Shown here: positions 25,871-35,143 of the stretch, piece by piece
Position numbering within the stretch: the first letter of the stretch is position 1
Layout: each line of letters opens with the position of its first letter
DNA from: MED-G105 sp039025235
GTDB lineage: Bacteria > Pseudomonadota > Alphaproteobacteria > Caulobacterales > Parvularculaceae
Assembly: GCA_039025235.1 (NCBI GenBank)
Contig: JBCCOS010000016.1
Location: forward strand, 15,640 to 79,639
Reading direction: 5' to 3'
DNA length: 64,000 bases
Notes under the pieces: generated by a model
The model's input: the letters and a program-made list of their open reading frames with translations, nothing else
Databases searched by the model: none
Told to the model about the DNA's origin: nothing
Made by a program: the position numbers and the translations under genes

Positions 25871-28033
25871 ATGCACCCACTACTCTATGCACGCCAATTT
25901 GATGCATGCTGGGGATGGGTTTTGAGAAATTCCAAACGAGGAAGAGGGAATGGAACGTCGCAAGCGCATGTTTTGGCATGCGGTCTGATGGCGACGATGG
26001 CATTACAATATCCGGCCTTGTCCCAAAGTTTGTCGCGCGACGAGGGAGGTGATCAACTAATAAAAGATGATGGCCTGGAAATTTATGATCGACCTTTCTT
26101 TGATCGGTTTTTCCCCCAGACTGCGTTGGACATGTTGGTGCGTGTTCCAGGGTTTAATATTACATCGGGTGAGACGCTACGGGGCTTTGGTAGTGCCGCA
26201 GGAAACGTTCTGATCGACGGGGAAAGACCAAGCATTAAATCAGGAAGCTTGGAAGAGTTTCTTCGTCGGATACCTGCTGATGCGGTTGAACGGATTGAGA
26301 TTACGCGCGGGGCGCAGCGTGCTGGTGAAACGGCGGGGCAGAGCCTAACAGCGAATGTCGTTCGAGCGTTGCAGACAGCGGCGGGCACTTGGTCGGCAGA
26401 ACTTGAGCGCAATGCTGAAGGGCTCATCTATCCGCGTGGAGAAGTCTCGCTAACGGCGCCGATTGGTGCCTGGAAGACAACGACCCGTATTAATGCATTC
26501 TGGGAACAATTCGTCTTTACTGATTTTGATCGTCTCAGTATCGATGCCGATGGTCGATTACAGGTGTTTGAAGAGGAGGCTCTGCCGTCGACCTTACGCG
26601 ATGCATTCATCGCAACTGAAGCGAAACGCCCCTTTAAAGGGGGGACGCTAACGCTCAACGGCCGTTTCGGTAATAGCAAATTCTATCAGGAAACGGAACG
26701 CGATGGTTTTATCGGTCGCCCCCCAAGTGGTCTGCCTGATCGCCGCACGGATATCCGTTTTGATTCTGAGTTTTGGGAAGGTGAATTGAGCGCCGATTGG
26801 ACGCGAACACTTTCCGACAAGTGGTCGTTTAAACTTCTGGCGCTCAGTTCCTTTCGCGATGCGGTCCAAGCTGCGCAAGACGTTGTTGCCGAGCCGGTCG
26901 ATGGCCCCCGCTCGATCAGCCGATTTCGGTCCGAACAGGTTCCAATCGAGTTATTGTCGCGCGTCACGCTTGGTCAGGTTGACGGCGATTTACGGCCTGA
27001 GTTCGGGGGAGAAATTGCTTATAACAGGCTCAGCTCAACAATTGCACTTGAAACAGAGGATGCAATTGGTGTTCAACCGACATTATTGCCAGCATCTGAT
27101 ATTGTTGTTGAGGAGTTGCGCGGCGAGGCCTTTGCTAATCTCGCCTGGGCTGTAACACCGCGTTGGACGGCAGAAGTCGGGCTTGCCGTGGAGACGTCAC
27201 AAATCACTGTAAGCGGTGACGCTCAAGGGGAAAGCCGCTTTACCTTCTTAAAACCCTCGCTTGCGATAACCAGTCAGCTAACTGACGAAATTCAGATTCG
27301 TGCAACAGTGCGGCGTACGGTAGGGCAACTTGATTTTAATGATTTTGCTGCTTCGGCTAACGCCGAAGATGATCGATTACTGGGTGGCAATCCTAATCTT
27401 GGTCCGGATCAAACAACGCGTGCAAGTCTGACAGCTGACTTCCGTGTTGCTTCTGGCGCTGCGCTCAATCTTGAGGTCTTTCAGGAATGGCGTGAAGACG
27501 TCCTTGAGCAGACCATTTTACCATCCGGTGCGTTTGGTGTTGCGAACTTAGGATCGGCACAAGCCGCCGGTCTAAATGCAGATCTTAGTCTTCCGCTTCG
27601 TTTTATCATTCCCGGTGGCCTTTTAGAGGCTGATATTGCCTTTATCAATACGTCTTTTGATGATCCAATAACCGGTCAAATACGCAACGTTACCGACTTT
27701 GAAAATCCACTCATTGATATCGACTTCAGACAGGACTTGCCAAGGCTCCGGTTTGCATGGGGCTTTCGCTATGAGCCACCCACGAACATCGAGAATTTCT
27801 TTGTAGACGAAGCGATCTTTAGTTCTCGCGGAAGCAATTGGACTGGTTTTATCGAAACGACCCGCTTCTTCGGCGTGAAGTCCCAATTAGAGGTGCGCAA
27901 TATTGATGGCCAAGAGTTTCCGCGTGAGCGGCTATTTTTCTTTCCTGATCGTGGGGGTGAATTCATCGGTTCAGAAATCATCGATCGCCGCCGCGGAGCA
28001 TTCATAAAACTGACAATCACAGACCAATTTTAG
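25871..28033 (+). CDS. TonB-dependent outer-membrane receptor (1)
   Basis: The frame encodes 720 residues. A plug domain follows the signal region (about 55-170: TALDMLVRVPGFNI, LRGFGSAAGNVLIDGERP, DAVERIEITRGAQRAG) and then a long beta-barrel rich in alternating aromatic strands. The last strand ends in F (KLTITDQF), as in outer-membrane proteins. The N-terminus is uncertain: the first ATG has no ribosome site, and an in-frame TTG at 25922 preceded by tgggga gives a more usual signal peptide (HVLACGLMATMALQYPALSQ). No N-terminal signalling (STN) domain is present. The next receptor gene starts 17 bases after the stop. Confidence 0.88.
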   Translation: MHPLLYARQFDACWGWVLRNSKRGRGNGTSQAHVLACGLMATMALQYPALSQSLSRDEGGDQLIKDDGLEIYDRPFFDRFFPQTALDMLVRVPGFNITSGETLRGFGSAAGNVLIDGERPSIKSGSLEEFLRRIPADAVERIEITRGAQRAGETAGQSLTANVVRALQTAAGTWSAELERNAEGLIYPRGEVSLTAPIGAWKTTTRINAFWEQFVFTDFDRLSIDADGRLQVFEEEALPSTLRDAFIATEAKRPFKGGTLTLNGRFGNSKFYQETERDGFIGRPPSGLPDRRTDIRFDSEFWEGELSADWTRTLSDKWSFKLLALSSFRDAVQAAQDVVAEPVDGPRSISRFRSEQVPIELLSRVTLGQVDGDLRPEFGGEIAYNRLSSTIALETEDAIGVQPTLLPASDIVVEELRGEAFANLAWAVTPRWTAEVGLAVETSQITVSGDAQGESRFTFLKPSLAITSQLTDEIQIRATVRRTVGQLDFNDFAASANAEDDRLLGGNPNLGPDQTTRASLTADFRVASGAALNLEVFQEWREDVLEQTILPSGAFGVANLGSAQAAGLNADLSLPLRFIIPGGLLEADIAFINTSFDDPITGQIRNVTDFENPLIDIDFRQDLPRLRFAWGFRYEPPTNIENFFVDEAIFSSRGSNWTGFIETTRFFGVKSQLEVRNIDGQEFPRERLFFFPDRGGEFIGSEIIDRRRGAFIKLTITDQF

Positions 28034-28050
28034 TAAAGGGGAACAGTAAA

Positions 28051-30438
28051 ATGAACCAGGGTCTTTTGTTAAAAACACTCATCGTGTCGAGTACAGCTCT
28101 AACATCGTTCAATGTAAAAGCTGTTGCGCAGGATGCTGATAGCACTTTGAGGCGGGACGAAATCGTAGTGACCGCCAATAAGCGTGAACAACCATTAAGC
28201 ACTGTCGCGGGCAGTGTTGCAGCAATCACGCGGGACCAGATCGAGCTCATTGGGGCTCAGGATGCAACAGCTTTTCTTGGGAGGGTTGCAGGGCTCTCAA
28301 TTGAGACAAGCCAACCTGGTTTCAATCGATTTGTAATTCGCGGGGTCAATGCCGGCGGTCAATTCGGCTTTAGGCAGGGCTCAGGCACCGCTCTCTATTT
28401 TGACGATACGCCACTTACAACGCGTGCGAATTTCTTTTTTGCAAGTCCTGATATTAATCTCTTCGATTTGGAACGCGTTGAGGTCTTACGCGGACCGCAG
28501 GGTACGCTCTTTGGCTCCAGTGCGATCGGCGGCGCAGTCCGCGCGGTACCACGGCGACCAGATTACACAACATTTTCCGGAAGTCTTGAAGGGGAGGGGT
28601 CTTATACGCGTGATGCAGGTGATCCGAACTATGCGGTTCGGGCCTCATTAAATATGCCAATTATTGATGATAAGCTTGCACTACGCATCGTGGGCGAGCA
28701 AATGCGTAATGATGGTTTTATAGACGCGGTTCTAATTACGGGGCGAGACTTTATAAAAGAAGCTGAGACAGCTCCGCGAATTAGAGATTATAATGATCAG
28801 GAACGGACAACAATACGCGCCGCACTTGGTTGGCAGGCAAACAACTGGCTCGAGGTCACGCCGTCGGTACTCTTTCAGAACAACCGAGCAGGCGGAGCAG
28901 GGGATTTTGCGCTGAATGCGTTTGGTAATTCCGACCGGGCAACGATCTTCGAGTTCAATCCTGCATTCGAAGCTGATGGCCGTGATTATGAATTCGTCGA
29001 TGACGAGCTTTTCATAGGGACTATCAAGGCAGAGGCCGCCTTGGACATGTTGGGTGGCTTATCCCTTGTCAGTGTGACCTCCTATCAAGATCGCACAGCA
29101 AGTGCTCGCGATGATGCTATCGCCGCAAATGGTGGCTTTGTTGCTGCCTATGGCCTTGGTTCAGGCTTTGATGGTGTTGATCCTTTCTTTTCTGAATTCG
29201 GCACAGAGGTTCAGCAAATCACCCAAGAGTTACGCGTGGTGACGACAGGTGCGCAGCGCCTTCAATTTGTTGGCGGATTATATTTCAATCAGCTCGATCA
29301 AACCGACACGATTGTTTATAGTTTCGAAGGAGCATCTCAAGCAACTTTCGATAACTTTGGTATCGTGACCGCGGAAGCTTTTGATGGGCGCGACGAATTT
29401 CGAGAAGATGAGCATGCGATCTTCGCGAATGCTGAATATGCGATAACTGATAAGTTAAAAGTTACAGCTGGTGCGCGTCTTACTTATTATGAACAAGTTC
29501 TTTCGCGCGGGGCCGCATTCCCGGCATTTGATGACCCTGGAGACCTAAATAACCCAAGCATTCTGCGCGCAGAAGAAACAAAACTTACGCCGCGTGCGAT
29601 CATTTCCTATGAACCGCGAGATGGCCTGCTATTATATACGTCCGCTGCCGAGGGGTTTCGCACCGGTGGGGGCAATCCGCCAGAGAACCTTAGGGGAGGG
29701 TGTCCCAATCGAACAGATTTTCCTGAACAGCCAGATCAGTTTGATGCTGATAGTGCGTGGTCCTACGAGATAGGAGGAAAGTTCCAAAGCCCTGACGGAT
29801 CCTTTAGCTTGAATGCCACGGCATTCCGCGTCGATTGGAGTGATATTCAAACCGCCGTGCTTTTTACATGCAGTGACAACTCTGTCATTTCCTTCGTTGA
29901 TAATGCTGGCGATGCGAGAATCGAAGGCGTAGAGCTCGAAGCAAATCTCGCTGTTTCGCCAGAGCTGACGTTTTTTACGGCTATTGGCTATACAAATGAC
30001 CGGTTTACCGAAAGCGTACCGGAGGCCGGCGCCGTCGACGGCGAGCCATTGGGCTATGTTCCTGAATGGACAGCAAATATTGGCGTCAACTATGAGGCAA
30101 CGCGGCCAATTTTTGGTGCATGGCGCCCCTATGCGACCGCAGATTACCGATTCGTCGCTTCCCGAGATGATCCAAACTTTGGGCAACGATCAGACCCTGA
30201 TTTTGGCATTGATTTACCGGCTCAGAACATCCTTGATGCGAGGGTCGGAATACGTCACAAAAGCGTCGATGTCTCTCTATTTGCCCGTAATTTAGCGGAT
30301 GAAGACGTTGCGTTACAGCAACTCGGTCTGTTCGCTCCAGACGCATTCCAACCGACTGGCTTTGATACGAGGGGGCTCAGGGAAAATATTGTATTGAGAC
30401 CCCGAACAATTGGCGTTTCTGCAAGGGTAAAGTTCTAG
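28051..30438 (+). CDS. TonB-dependent outer-membrane receptor (2)
   Basis: The 795-residue protein has a signal peptide (LLLKTLIVSSTALTSFNVKAVAQ), a TonB-box-like DEIVVTANKR, a classic plug (FVIRGVNAGGQFGF, LFDLERVEVLRGPQGTLFGSSAIGGAV) and a 22-strand-type barrel ending in RVKF. It imports a bulky ligand across the outer membrane using TonB energy. A clear ribosome site (aaagggga) precedes the ATG. It overlaps the ABC ATPase start by one base, which ties receptor and ABC transporter into one transcript. There is no STN signalling domain. Ligand unknown. Confidence 0.93.
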   Translation: MNQGLLLKTLIVSSTALTSFNVKAVAQDADSTLRRDEIVVTANKREQPLSTVAGSVAAITRDQIELIGAQDATAFLGRVAGLSIETSQPGFNRFVIRGVNAGGQFGFRQGSGTALYFDDTPLTTRANFFFASPDINLFDLERVEVLRGPQGTLFGSSAIGGAVRAVPRRPDYTTFSGSLEGEGSYTRDAGDPNYAVRASLNMPIIDDKLALRIVGEQMRNDGFIDAVLITGRDFIKEAETAPRIRDYNDQERTTIRAALGWQANNWLEVTPSVLFQNNRAGGAGDFALNAFGNSDRATIFEFNPAFEADGRDYEFVDDELFIGTIKAEAALDMLGGLSLVSVTSYQDRTASARDDAIAANGGFVAAYGLGSGFDGVDPFFSEFGTEVQQITQELRVVTTGAQRLQFVGGLYFNQLDQTDTIVYSFEGASQATFDNFGIVTAEAFDGRDEFREDEHAIFANAEYAITDKLKVTAGARLTYYEQVLSRGAAFPAFDDPGDLNNPSILRAEETKLTPRAIISYEPRDGLLLYTSAAEGFRTGGGNPPENLRGGCPNRTDFPEQPDQFDADSAWSYEIGGKFQSPDGSFSLNATAFRVDWSDIQTAVLFTCSDNSVISFVDNAGDARIEGVELEANLAVSPELTFFTAIGYTNDRFTESVPEAGAVDGEPLGYVPEWTANIGVNYEATRPIFGAWRPYATADYRFVASRDDPNFGQRSDPDFGIDLPAQNILDARVGIRHKSVDVSLFARNLADEDVALQQLGLFAPDAFQPTGFDTRGLRENIVLRPRTIGVSARVKF

Positions 30439-31169
30439 TGAAACAGCAAACACGTTTGGAAGCACAAGGGCTGACAAAGCGGTATGGCGACGTCTTGGCG
30501 CTTGATGGTCTGAACTTAACTGTGAGCGCCGGCGAAAATGTATGTCTGCTCGGCGCGAATGGTGCGGGTAAGACAACGACGCTTAACTTATTTCTTGGTT
30601 TTACGTCCCCGAGTGCCGGAAGAGCCTTGGTATCCGGGCAAGACGTATCGGATGATCCGCATGCCGCGCGAAAGAAATTGGGCTATGTGGCCGAAGTTGT
30701 AAGCGTTTATCCGACTTTAACGGGGGCGGAGAACCTTGAGTTCTTCGCGCGGCTCGGTGGTCGTCATGTTGATACCGAGAAACGTGATGCAATACTCGAA
30801 CGTCAGCGTTTTCCCTTGGGTCAGTTGCATGCGCGTGCGGGCGATTACTCCAAAGGTATGCGTCAAAAGCTGGGCCTTGCGATCGCTCTAATGAAAGGAG
30901 CTGAGGCTATTCTACTTGATGAGCCTCTTTCGGGGTTGGATCCAGCTGCCTCGAATGATCTGGTTACGGTCATGACAGAAACGGCGAAGGAAGGCACAAC
31001 ATTTCTGGTTTCAACGCATGATATTTTTCGAGCGAAAGAGGTCGCGGATCGTATTGGTATTATGCGCCGGGGAAAACTTGTTGATATCGTTGCTACGGAT
31101 GATTTGAGCGCAAAAGAACTCGAACAGCTTTATCTTACGCATATGAAGGAAAGTACAGAACCCGCCTAA
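30438..31169 (+). CDS. ABC transporter ATP-binding protein
   Basis: The 243-residue ATPase has Walker A GANGAGKTTT, the signature loop in the form DYSKGMRQKLGLA, Walker B AILLDEPLSGLDP and H-loop STHD. It groups with the NosF/CcmA-like ATPases that pair with ABC-2-type permeases. The start is GTG and overlaps the receptor stop. The matching permeases are not next to it but 4 kb downstream (35144 and 36547), separated by a receptor and a DJ-1-type gene. Its stop overlaps a following ATG (taatg). Confidence 0.93.
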   Translation: MKQQTRLEAQGLTKRYGDVLALDGLNLTVSAGENVCLLGANGAGKTTTLNLFLGFTSPSAGRALVSGQDVSDDPHAARKKLGYVAEVVSVYPTLTGAENLEFFARLGGRHVDTEKRDAILERQRFPLGQLHARAGDYSKGMRQKLGLAIALMKGAEAILLDEPLSGLDPAASNDLVTVMTETAKEGTTFLVSTHDIFRAKEVADRIGIMRRGKLVDIVATDDLSAKELEQLYLTHMKESTEPA

Positions 31170-31501
31170 TGACTTCCATTACCGGTCTCTTAGCTTACAT
31201 TTCGTATCGTATTTCTCGAATGGGATACATTGCAGTTGTCACATGTCTTTCAGCATTTCCAGATCAAGTGGCTTTCTTAATGGCTAATGGGCCACGTGTA
31301 AGGCAATACGCACAATCAAAACGTCAAGCATGGCCCATGAATCCTAATCAATGTGCCATGCTACAGACGGATATCTGTCGACGGTACTCGATTTTCCGTG
31401 TGATGGTGGTATATGGCGTGGGATGCGCCGTGACGTTTGGATCAGATGGGGAAATCCCGTTCTTGCCATTGCACTGGTCCTTCAACTCCTTGGACCAGTG
31501 A
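31169..31501 (+). CDS. doubtful 110-residue frame coupled to the ABC ATPase
   Basis: The ATG overlaps the ATPase stop in a taatg arrangement identical to that joining the two ABC permeases, which speaks for translation at least at its start. The product has no recognisable domain and its last 79 bases overlap the DUF2946-like gene in another frame. It may be the remains of a permease displaced when the following module entered, or no gene at all. An inverted repeat GCATGGC/GCCATGC lies within it at about 31328-31363. Confidence 0.25.
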   Translation: MTSITGLLAYISYRISRMGYIAVVTCLSAFPDQVAFLMANGPRVRQYAQSKRQAWPMNPNQCAMLQTDICRRYSIFRVMVVYGVGCAVTFGSDGEIPFLPLHWSFNSLDQ

Positions 31502-31812
31502 ACCCGGTCGCTCGTGCAGACTTTCCTTTTGATGTCTATTCCTTCGTCTGTGCTTCTACGGATGAAAGAGGCGTTGGCTTAGCGGCGACTGACAGTCGTG
31601 ATGCCACTGATAACGAACACCATGACCAGGAAGACGTTGGCGAGCACTGTCCACTCTGTACGGTTGGCGCTTCGGCTGTCTTACCCGCCCCATCGATCAA
31701 GGGCTTTGCGGTCTACGCGTCCCAAACGCTTCGTATTGATCGACTGGTTTCGCGCCATTCAGTTGGCGCCACGGGCCCACCACTGGGGGGACGTGCTCCC
31801 CCTTTACTTTGA
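31423..31812 (+). CDS. DUF2946-like small exported protein
   Basis: This encodes 129 residues from the ATG at 31423 (the frame reaches back to 31351). It has a hydrophobic N-terminal segment (NPVLAIALVLQLLGPVNPVARA) resembling a signal anchor, an acidic/histidine-rich middle and the motif EHCPLCTVG, followed by a proline-rich tail. Signal, mid-protein CPLC and proline tail is the pattern of DUF2946 proteins, whose function is not established and which I recall as frequent neighbours of TonB receptors, in part copper-linked. It lies 67 bases before the siderophore-class receptor. The CPLC pair could bind a metal. Confidence 0.6.
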   Translation: MRRDVWIRWGNPVLAIALVLQLLGPVNPVARADFPFDVYSFVCASTDERGVGLAATDSRDATDNEHHDQEDVGEHCPLCTVGASAVLPAPSIKGFAVYASQTLRIDRLVSRHSVGATGPPLGGRAPPLL

Positions 31813-31879
31813 CTTACCTAATCCCAAACCAACCGATGTTGTTAAAGCATCGCTGGCTCCCTTTTTTGTAAGTTGAAAG

Positions 31880-34000
31880 ATGAAAACCATGTTGAAACTA
31901 TCGTTGCTGGTCGGCGCGGCCAGCGGTGCCTTGTCCACCGTGGCAAACGCCCAAATGCCTCCAGAAACTGATGCTACGCCCGTTGAAACCTGGCGCGGTG
32001 ATACCATTATCGTTGAAGGCGAACGCCGAAGCCCCTACGGCGCAGATGAAGCCGCTGTTGCCCGCGTGCCTATACCAATTTCAGAGATTCCCCAATCCAT
32101 CCAGGTTTTAACACCAACCCTGCTTCGCGAGCAGGAACTCAACACTCTATCTGATGCGCTTATTAATGTATCTGGGGTTATCCCTGCACAGCCGTCAGAA
32201 CTCGTCCTTGCCAATCCGGTGGTTCGAGGTTTCGAAGCAGAAATCTATGTGGACGGATTGATAGGGTATGGCGATACCGCTGTTATCGACCCTGCGAGCC
32301 TTGTCGGCATTGAACGTATTGAGGTGGCCAAGGGGCCAACGTCAGTATTGTTCGGCGGTGGAACGGGGGCACCCGTTGGTGGCCTCATCAATGTTGTCAC
32401 GAAAACACCGAAGGCGGACGCTTTCGCCAGAATAGGTGTGCGGGCCGGAAGCTTCGGAACGGCTGCGCCGAACGTTGATATTAACATACCAATTGGCGAG
32501 AATGCAGGCTTTCGTTTGCCAGCGGAGTATTTTCGTTCTGACGACTTTATTGATGAAGTAGAGATCGAACGAATTACGCTAAATCCGTCTTTCGGGGCAT
32601 CGGTCGGGGAAAATACCGACGTATTGTTGAGGGTTGGATACAACCGCATTGAGCAGCTAGAATATGTGGGGCTCCCGGCTCAATTGGCAAACGTACCAGG
32701 CGTCGACCCGTTTCAATTCACCGGCGCGCCAGACGCTCCTGACACGGTCATCGAAAATATCACCGTGCATGGAACGGTGACGCACCGGTTTAGCGATAAT
32801 ATTGAAGCGACCATTCAACTGCGTCGTTTTGAGAATTCCTTTGATGAGTTTTCAACAACGCCGTTCTTTGCATCTTTTCCAATTCAGGACACATCCGCGC
32901 TGCAGATAGCCGCAACGCTGCCCGTGAACACGGTAGAATGGACGGCAGACGCAAGTGTCACCGCAAAATTCGAGACGGGCAATTTGGATCATACGCTACT
33001 TGTCGGACTAACTTATGACGATACGAATTATAATGGAGCGACTGGATTTGATTTTGTCAATGTTCTGGGGCCTTATGATTTCCTAACGCAGACCCCGAGG
33101 CTTTCTTTTGGTGAGACACCGCCTCTCACCACTTTTCTGGAAAATGATTATAAGACTTTTGCAGGTTATATTCAGGATCATATCAGGATTGGCGAGCGTT
33201 TTAACGTGATGGTCGGCGGACGCGCCAGTCGGTACGAACTCGTCGAACTTGTTGGTGGTCAGGGAACAGATGAAACGACCACCCGGTTTGACCCACGCAT
33301 CGGAGCAACATTTAAAGTTGTCGACGGCCTCTCGGCCTTTGCTGGTTGGTCTACTGGATCGCGTTTATCTCTATTCTTCTCTAGCCCAGATGGGTCGCCA
33401 CCAGATCTGGAAACGTCTCGATCGGTTGAAGGAGGCTTTAAGTTTAGCTTAGACCAGTTCGGTTTATCAGGTACTCTTGCCGGTTTTCAAATTACCCGTG
33501 AAAATGTACCAACGCCTGATCCGACAACCTTTGTTACGTCAATTCAAACTGGTGAGCAGCGTGCTGTCGGTGCGGAGATTGACCTGGTCTTTGAGCCAAC
33601 ATCGCAACTCTCGGTTTTGATGAATGCTGCGTATACTGATTCAGAAGTAACAGAGGATACAGTTATTCCTGCAGGAACGGGTATTCCTCGTGTTGCTGAG
33701 TATACTGGCCGCCTTGCTGCGCGCTATCGCTTTGTTGGAGCGCTTGACGGTTTGGGTGTCGGCGCCGGCGTCACTTGGGCATCCGAAGCGGAGATCACCC
33801 TTCCGAACAGTTTTGACAGTGATGGGTACGCAGTGTTCGACGCCCAGGTATCGTATGCATTTGATCGCTATCGTATAGGCGTCACAGTTCAGAACATTGC
33901 TGACGAAGAGTACTTCGTGCCTTATCAGTATTTCGCCCAAGCTGTTGTTCGTCCTGGGGCACCGCGCTCTGCTTTCGTAACGCTATCAGCTGAATTTTGA
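31880..34000 (+). CDS. TonB-dependent siderophore-class receptor (3)
   Basis: The 706-residue protein has a signal peptide (LLVGAASGALSTVANAQ), a TonB-box-like DTIIVEGERR, and the plug motif PIPISEIPQSIQVLTPTLL that is typical of siderophore receptors (FhuA/FpvA class). It continues with GIERIEVAKGPTSVLFGGG and a C-terminal barrel ending in TLSAEF. It lacks the STN signalling domain despite the nearby sigma/FecR pair. The next gene, an exported DJ-1-family protein, starts 9 bases after the stop, so the two form a receptor-enzyme pair. A metal-chelate ligand is the best guess. Confidence 0.92.
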   Translation: MKTMLKLSLLVGAASGALSTVANAQMPPETDATPVETWRGDTIIVEGERRSPYGADEAAVARVPIPISEIPQSIQVLTPTLLREQELNTLSDALINVSGVIPAQPSELVLANPVVRGFEAEIYVDGLIGYGDTAVIDPASLVGIERIEVAKGPTSVLFGGGTGAPVGGLINVVTKTPKADAFARIGVRAGSFGTAAPNVDINIPIGENAGFRLPAEYFRSDDFIDEVEIERITLNPSFGASVGENTDVLLRVGYNRIEQLEYVGLPAQLANVPGVDPFQFTGAPDAPDTVIENITVHGTVTHRFSDNIEATIQLRRFENSFDEFSTTPFFASFPIQDTSALQIAATLPVNTVEWTADASVTAKFETGNLDHTLLVGLTYDDTNYNGATGFDFVNVLGPYDFLTQTPRLSFGETPPLTTFLENDYKTFAGYIQDHIRIGERFNVMVGGRASRYELVELVGGQGTDETTTRFDPRIGATFKVVDGLSAFAGWSTGSRLSLFFSSPDGSPPDLETSRSVEGGFKFSLDQFGLSGTLAGFQITRENVPTPDPTTFVTSIQTGEQRAVGAEIDLVFEPTSQLSVLMNAAYTDSEVTEDTVIPAGTGIPRVAEYTGRLAARYRFVGALDGLGVGAGVTWASEAEITLPNSFDSDGYAVFDAQVSYAFDRYRIGVTVQNIADEEYFVPYQYFAQAVVRPGAPRSAFVTLSAEF

Positions 34001-34009
34001 GGTATTGCC

Positions 34010-34846
34010 ATGAAGCTTGATCGAAGAACTTTTGCAGCGATCGCGGCACTCTCATCGCTTGGGATCCTGCCGCGACGGGCAAACGCACAGATGGAACTAC
34101 CGTCTGGCTCACCGCGTGCAGATATCGATGCTGTACTCCATGATATGTCTGTCTGGCCTGAAGATTGGGTCGGCAGCGAGAAGGTCGTCATGCTTGCTTA
34201 CCCAGGCATGACGATTCTCGATCTAATCGGACCACAATACATGTTTGCCTGCCTCACAGGGGCCAGTGTATTAATTGCTGCAAAGACGAAAGATCCAATA
34301 CGTTCCGATACGGGGATCACGATCTTACCCGATATCACGTTTACGGAAGCAACCGATACACCGGACATTCTATTCGCCCCCGGTGGGATCAGTGGAACGC
34401 TGAATGCAATGGAGGACAAAGAAACCGTTGATTTCCTTGCCTCGCGTGGGAAGCGTGCTCGTTATGTAACGTCAGTTTGTACTGGCTCGCTTCTTCTCGG
34501 GCAGGCGGGCCTCCTTGATGGATATAAAGCGACCTCGCACTGGCTCGCCCTCAATTCACTCGACGCCTTTGGCGCTAAAGCCATCAATGAGCGAGTCGTT
34601 CATGATAGAAACCGAATTACCGGTGCTGGCGTCACCTCTGGATTGGATTTTGGACTAACGATGTTGGAGGAATTGCGCGGTAAAGAATTTGCTCAATCGA
34701 TCCAGTTATTTGCAGAATACGCACCCGAACCGCCACTCTCGGCTGGTACCCTTGATGGGGCCCCTGATCGAGTAAAAAAGATTGCCGTGGGGATGTTCCC
34801 GGGTTTTGATGCGCATATTAGGGCTGTAGCGAGCATAGCACGCTGA
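34010..34846 (+). CDS. exported DJ-1/PfpI protein, isonitrile hydratase-like
   Basis: The 278-residue protein carries an N-terminal Tat-like signal (LDRRTFAAIAALSSLG ... ANAQ). The rest is a DJ-1/PfpI domain with the residues known from isocyanide (isonitrile) hydratase: D71 in ILDLIGPQ and nucleophile C157 in the VCTGSLLLGQAGLL elbow, followed by T158 and the KATSHW segment. The family hydrates isonitriles to N-formamides; characterised members are cytoplasmic, so export is unusual. AraC-type regulators share this fold but no DNA-binding domain is present. It starts 9 bases after the siderophore-class receptor. A role in opening an isonitrile chelator in the periplasm is inference. Confidence 0.8.
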   Translation: MKLDRRTFAAIAALSSLGILPRRANAQMELPSGSPRADIDAVLHDMSVWPEDWVGSEKVVMLAYPGMTILDLIGPQYMFACLTGASVLIAAKTKDPIRSDTGITILPDITFTEATDTPDILFAPGGISGTLNAMEDKETVDFLASRGKRARYVTSVCTGSLLLGQAGLLDGYKATSHWLALNSLDAFGAKAINERVVHDRNRITGAGVTSGLDFGLTMLEELRGKEFAQSIQLFAEYAPEPPLSAGTLDGAPDRVKKIAVGMFPGFDAHIRAVASIAR

Positions 34847-34971
34847 TAATGTCACCTCTGAATTGGCGAGGATGTGGTGAAGGCACCATGCCTTCGCGCT
34901 TCGTTTTCGATTAGAAAATTGCTATCGCGTAAAATGCGTATTGAAGTTATGTTTAGGGTCGATAGTACTAA

Positions 34972-35075
34972 CTAAAGCTGCTGCGTTTCAAATGGAGTCG
35001 ATTAGCGGCTTTAGGTCTTTTTTTCGCATTTACGGGCGCGTGCGCCGGTAGCCATTTCAGCTGGAAGTGCTTTAA
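34972..35075 (+). repeat. palindromic intergenic repeat, copy 2
   Basis: An imperfect hairpin at 34972-35014 (ctaaagc ... gctttag) and a degenerate tail containing gcattt. It lies between the DJ-1-type gene and the first ABC permease, the only sizeable gap in the otherwise tight gene series. Confidence 0.65.
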
Positions 35076-35143
35076 TACGCGCAGACAGATTAATTCTTGG
35101 AACCTTTAAGTCCACCTGTTACGCCTATCAAGGAATGTGCTGT

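Noticed and set aside
31169..31420. Riboswitch between the ABC ATPase and the DUF2946-like gene
   Set aside because: A GCATGGC/GCCATGC stem is present, but no cobalamin-, TPP- or other known riboswitch core was found.
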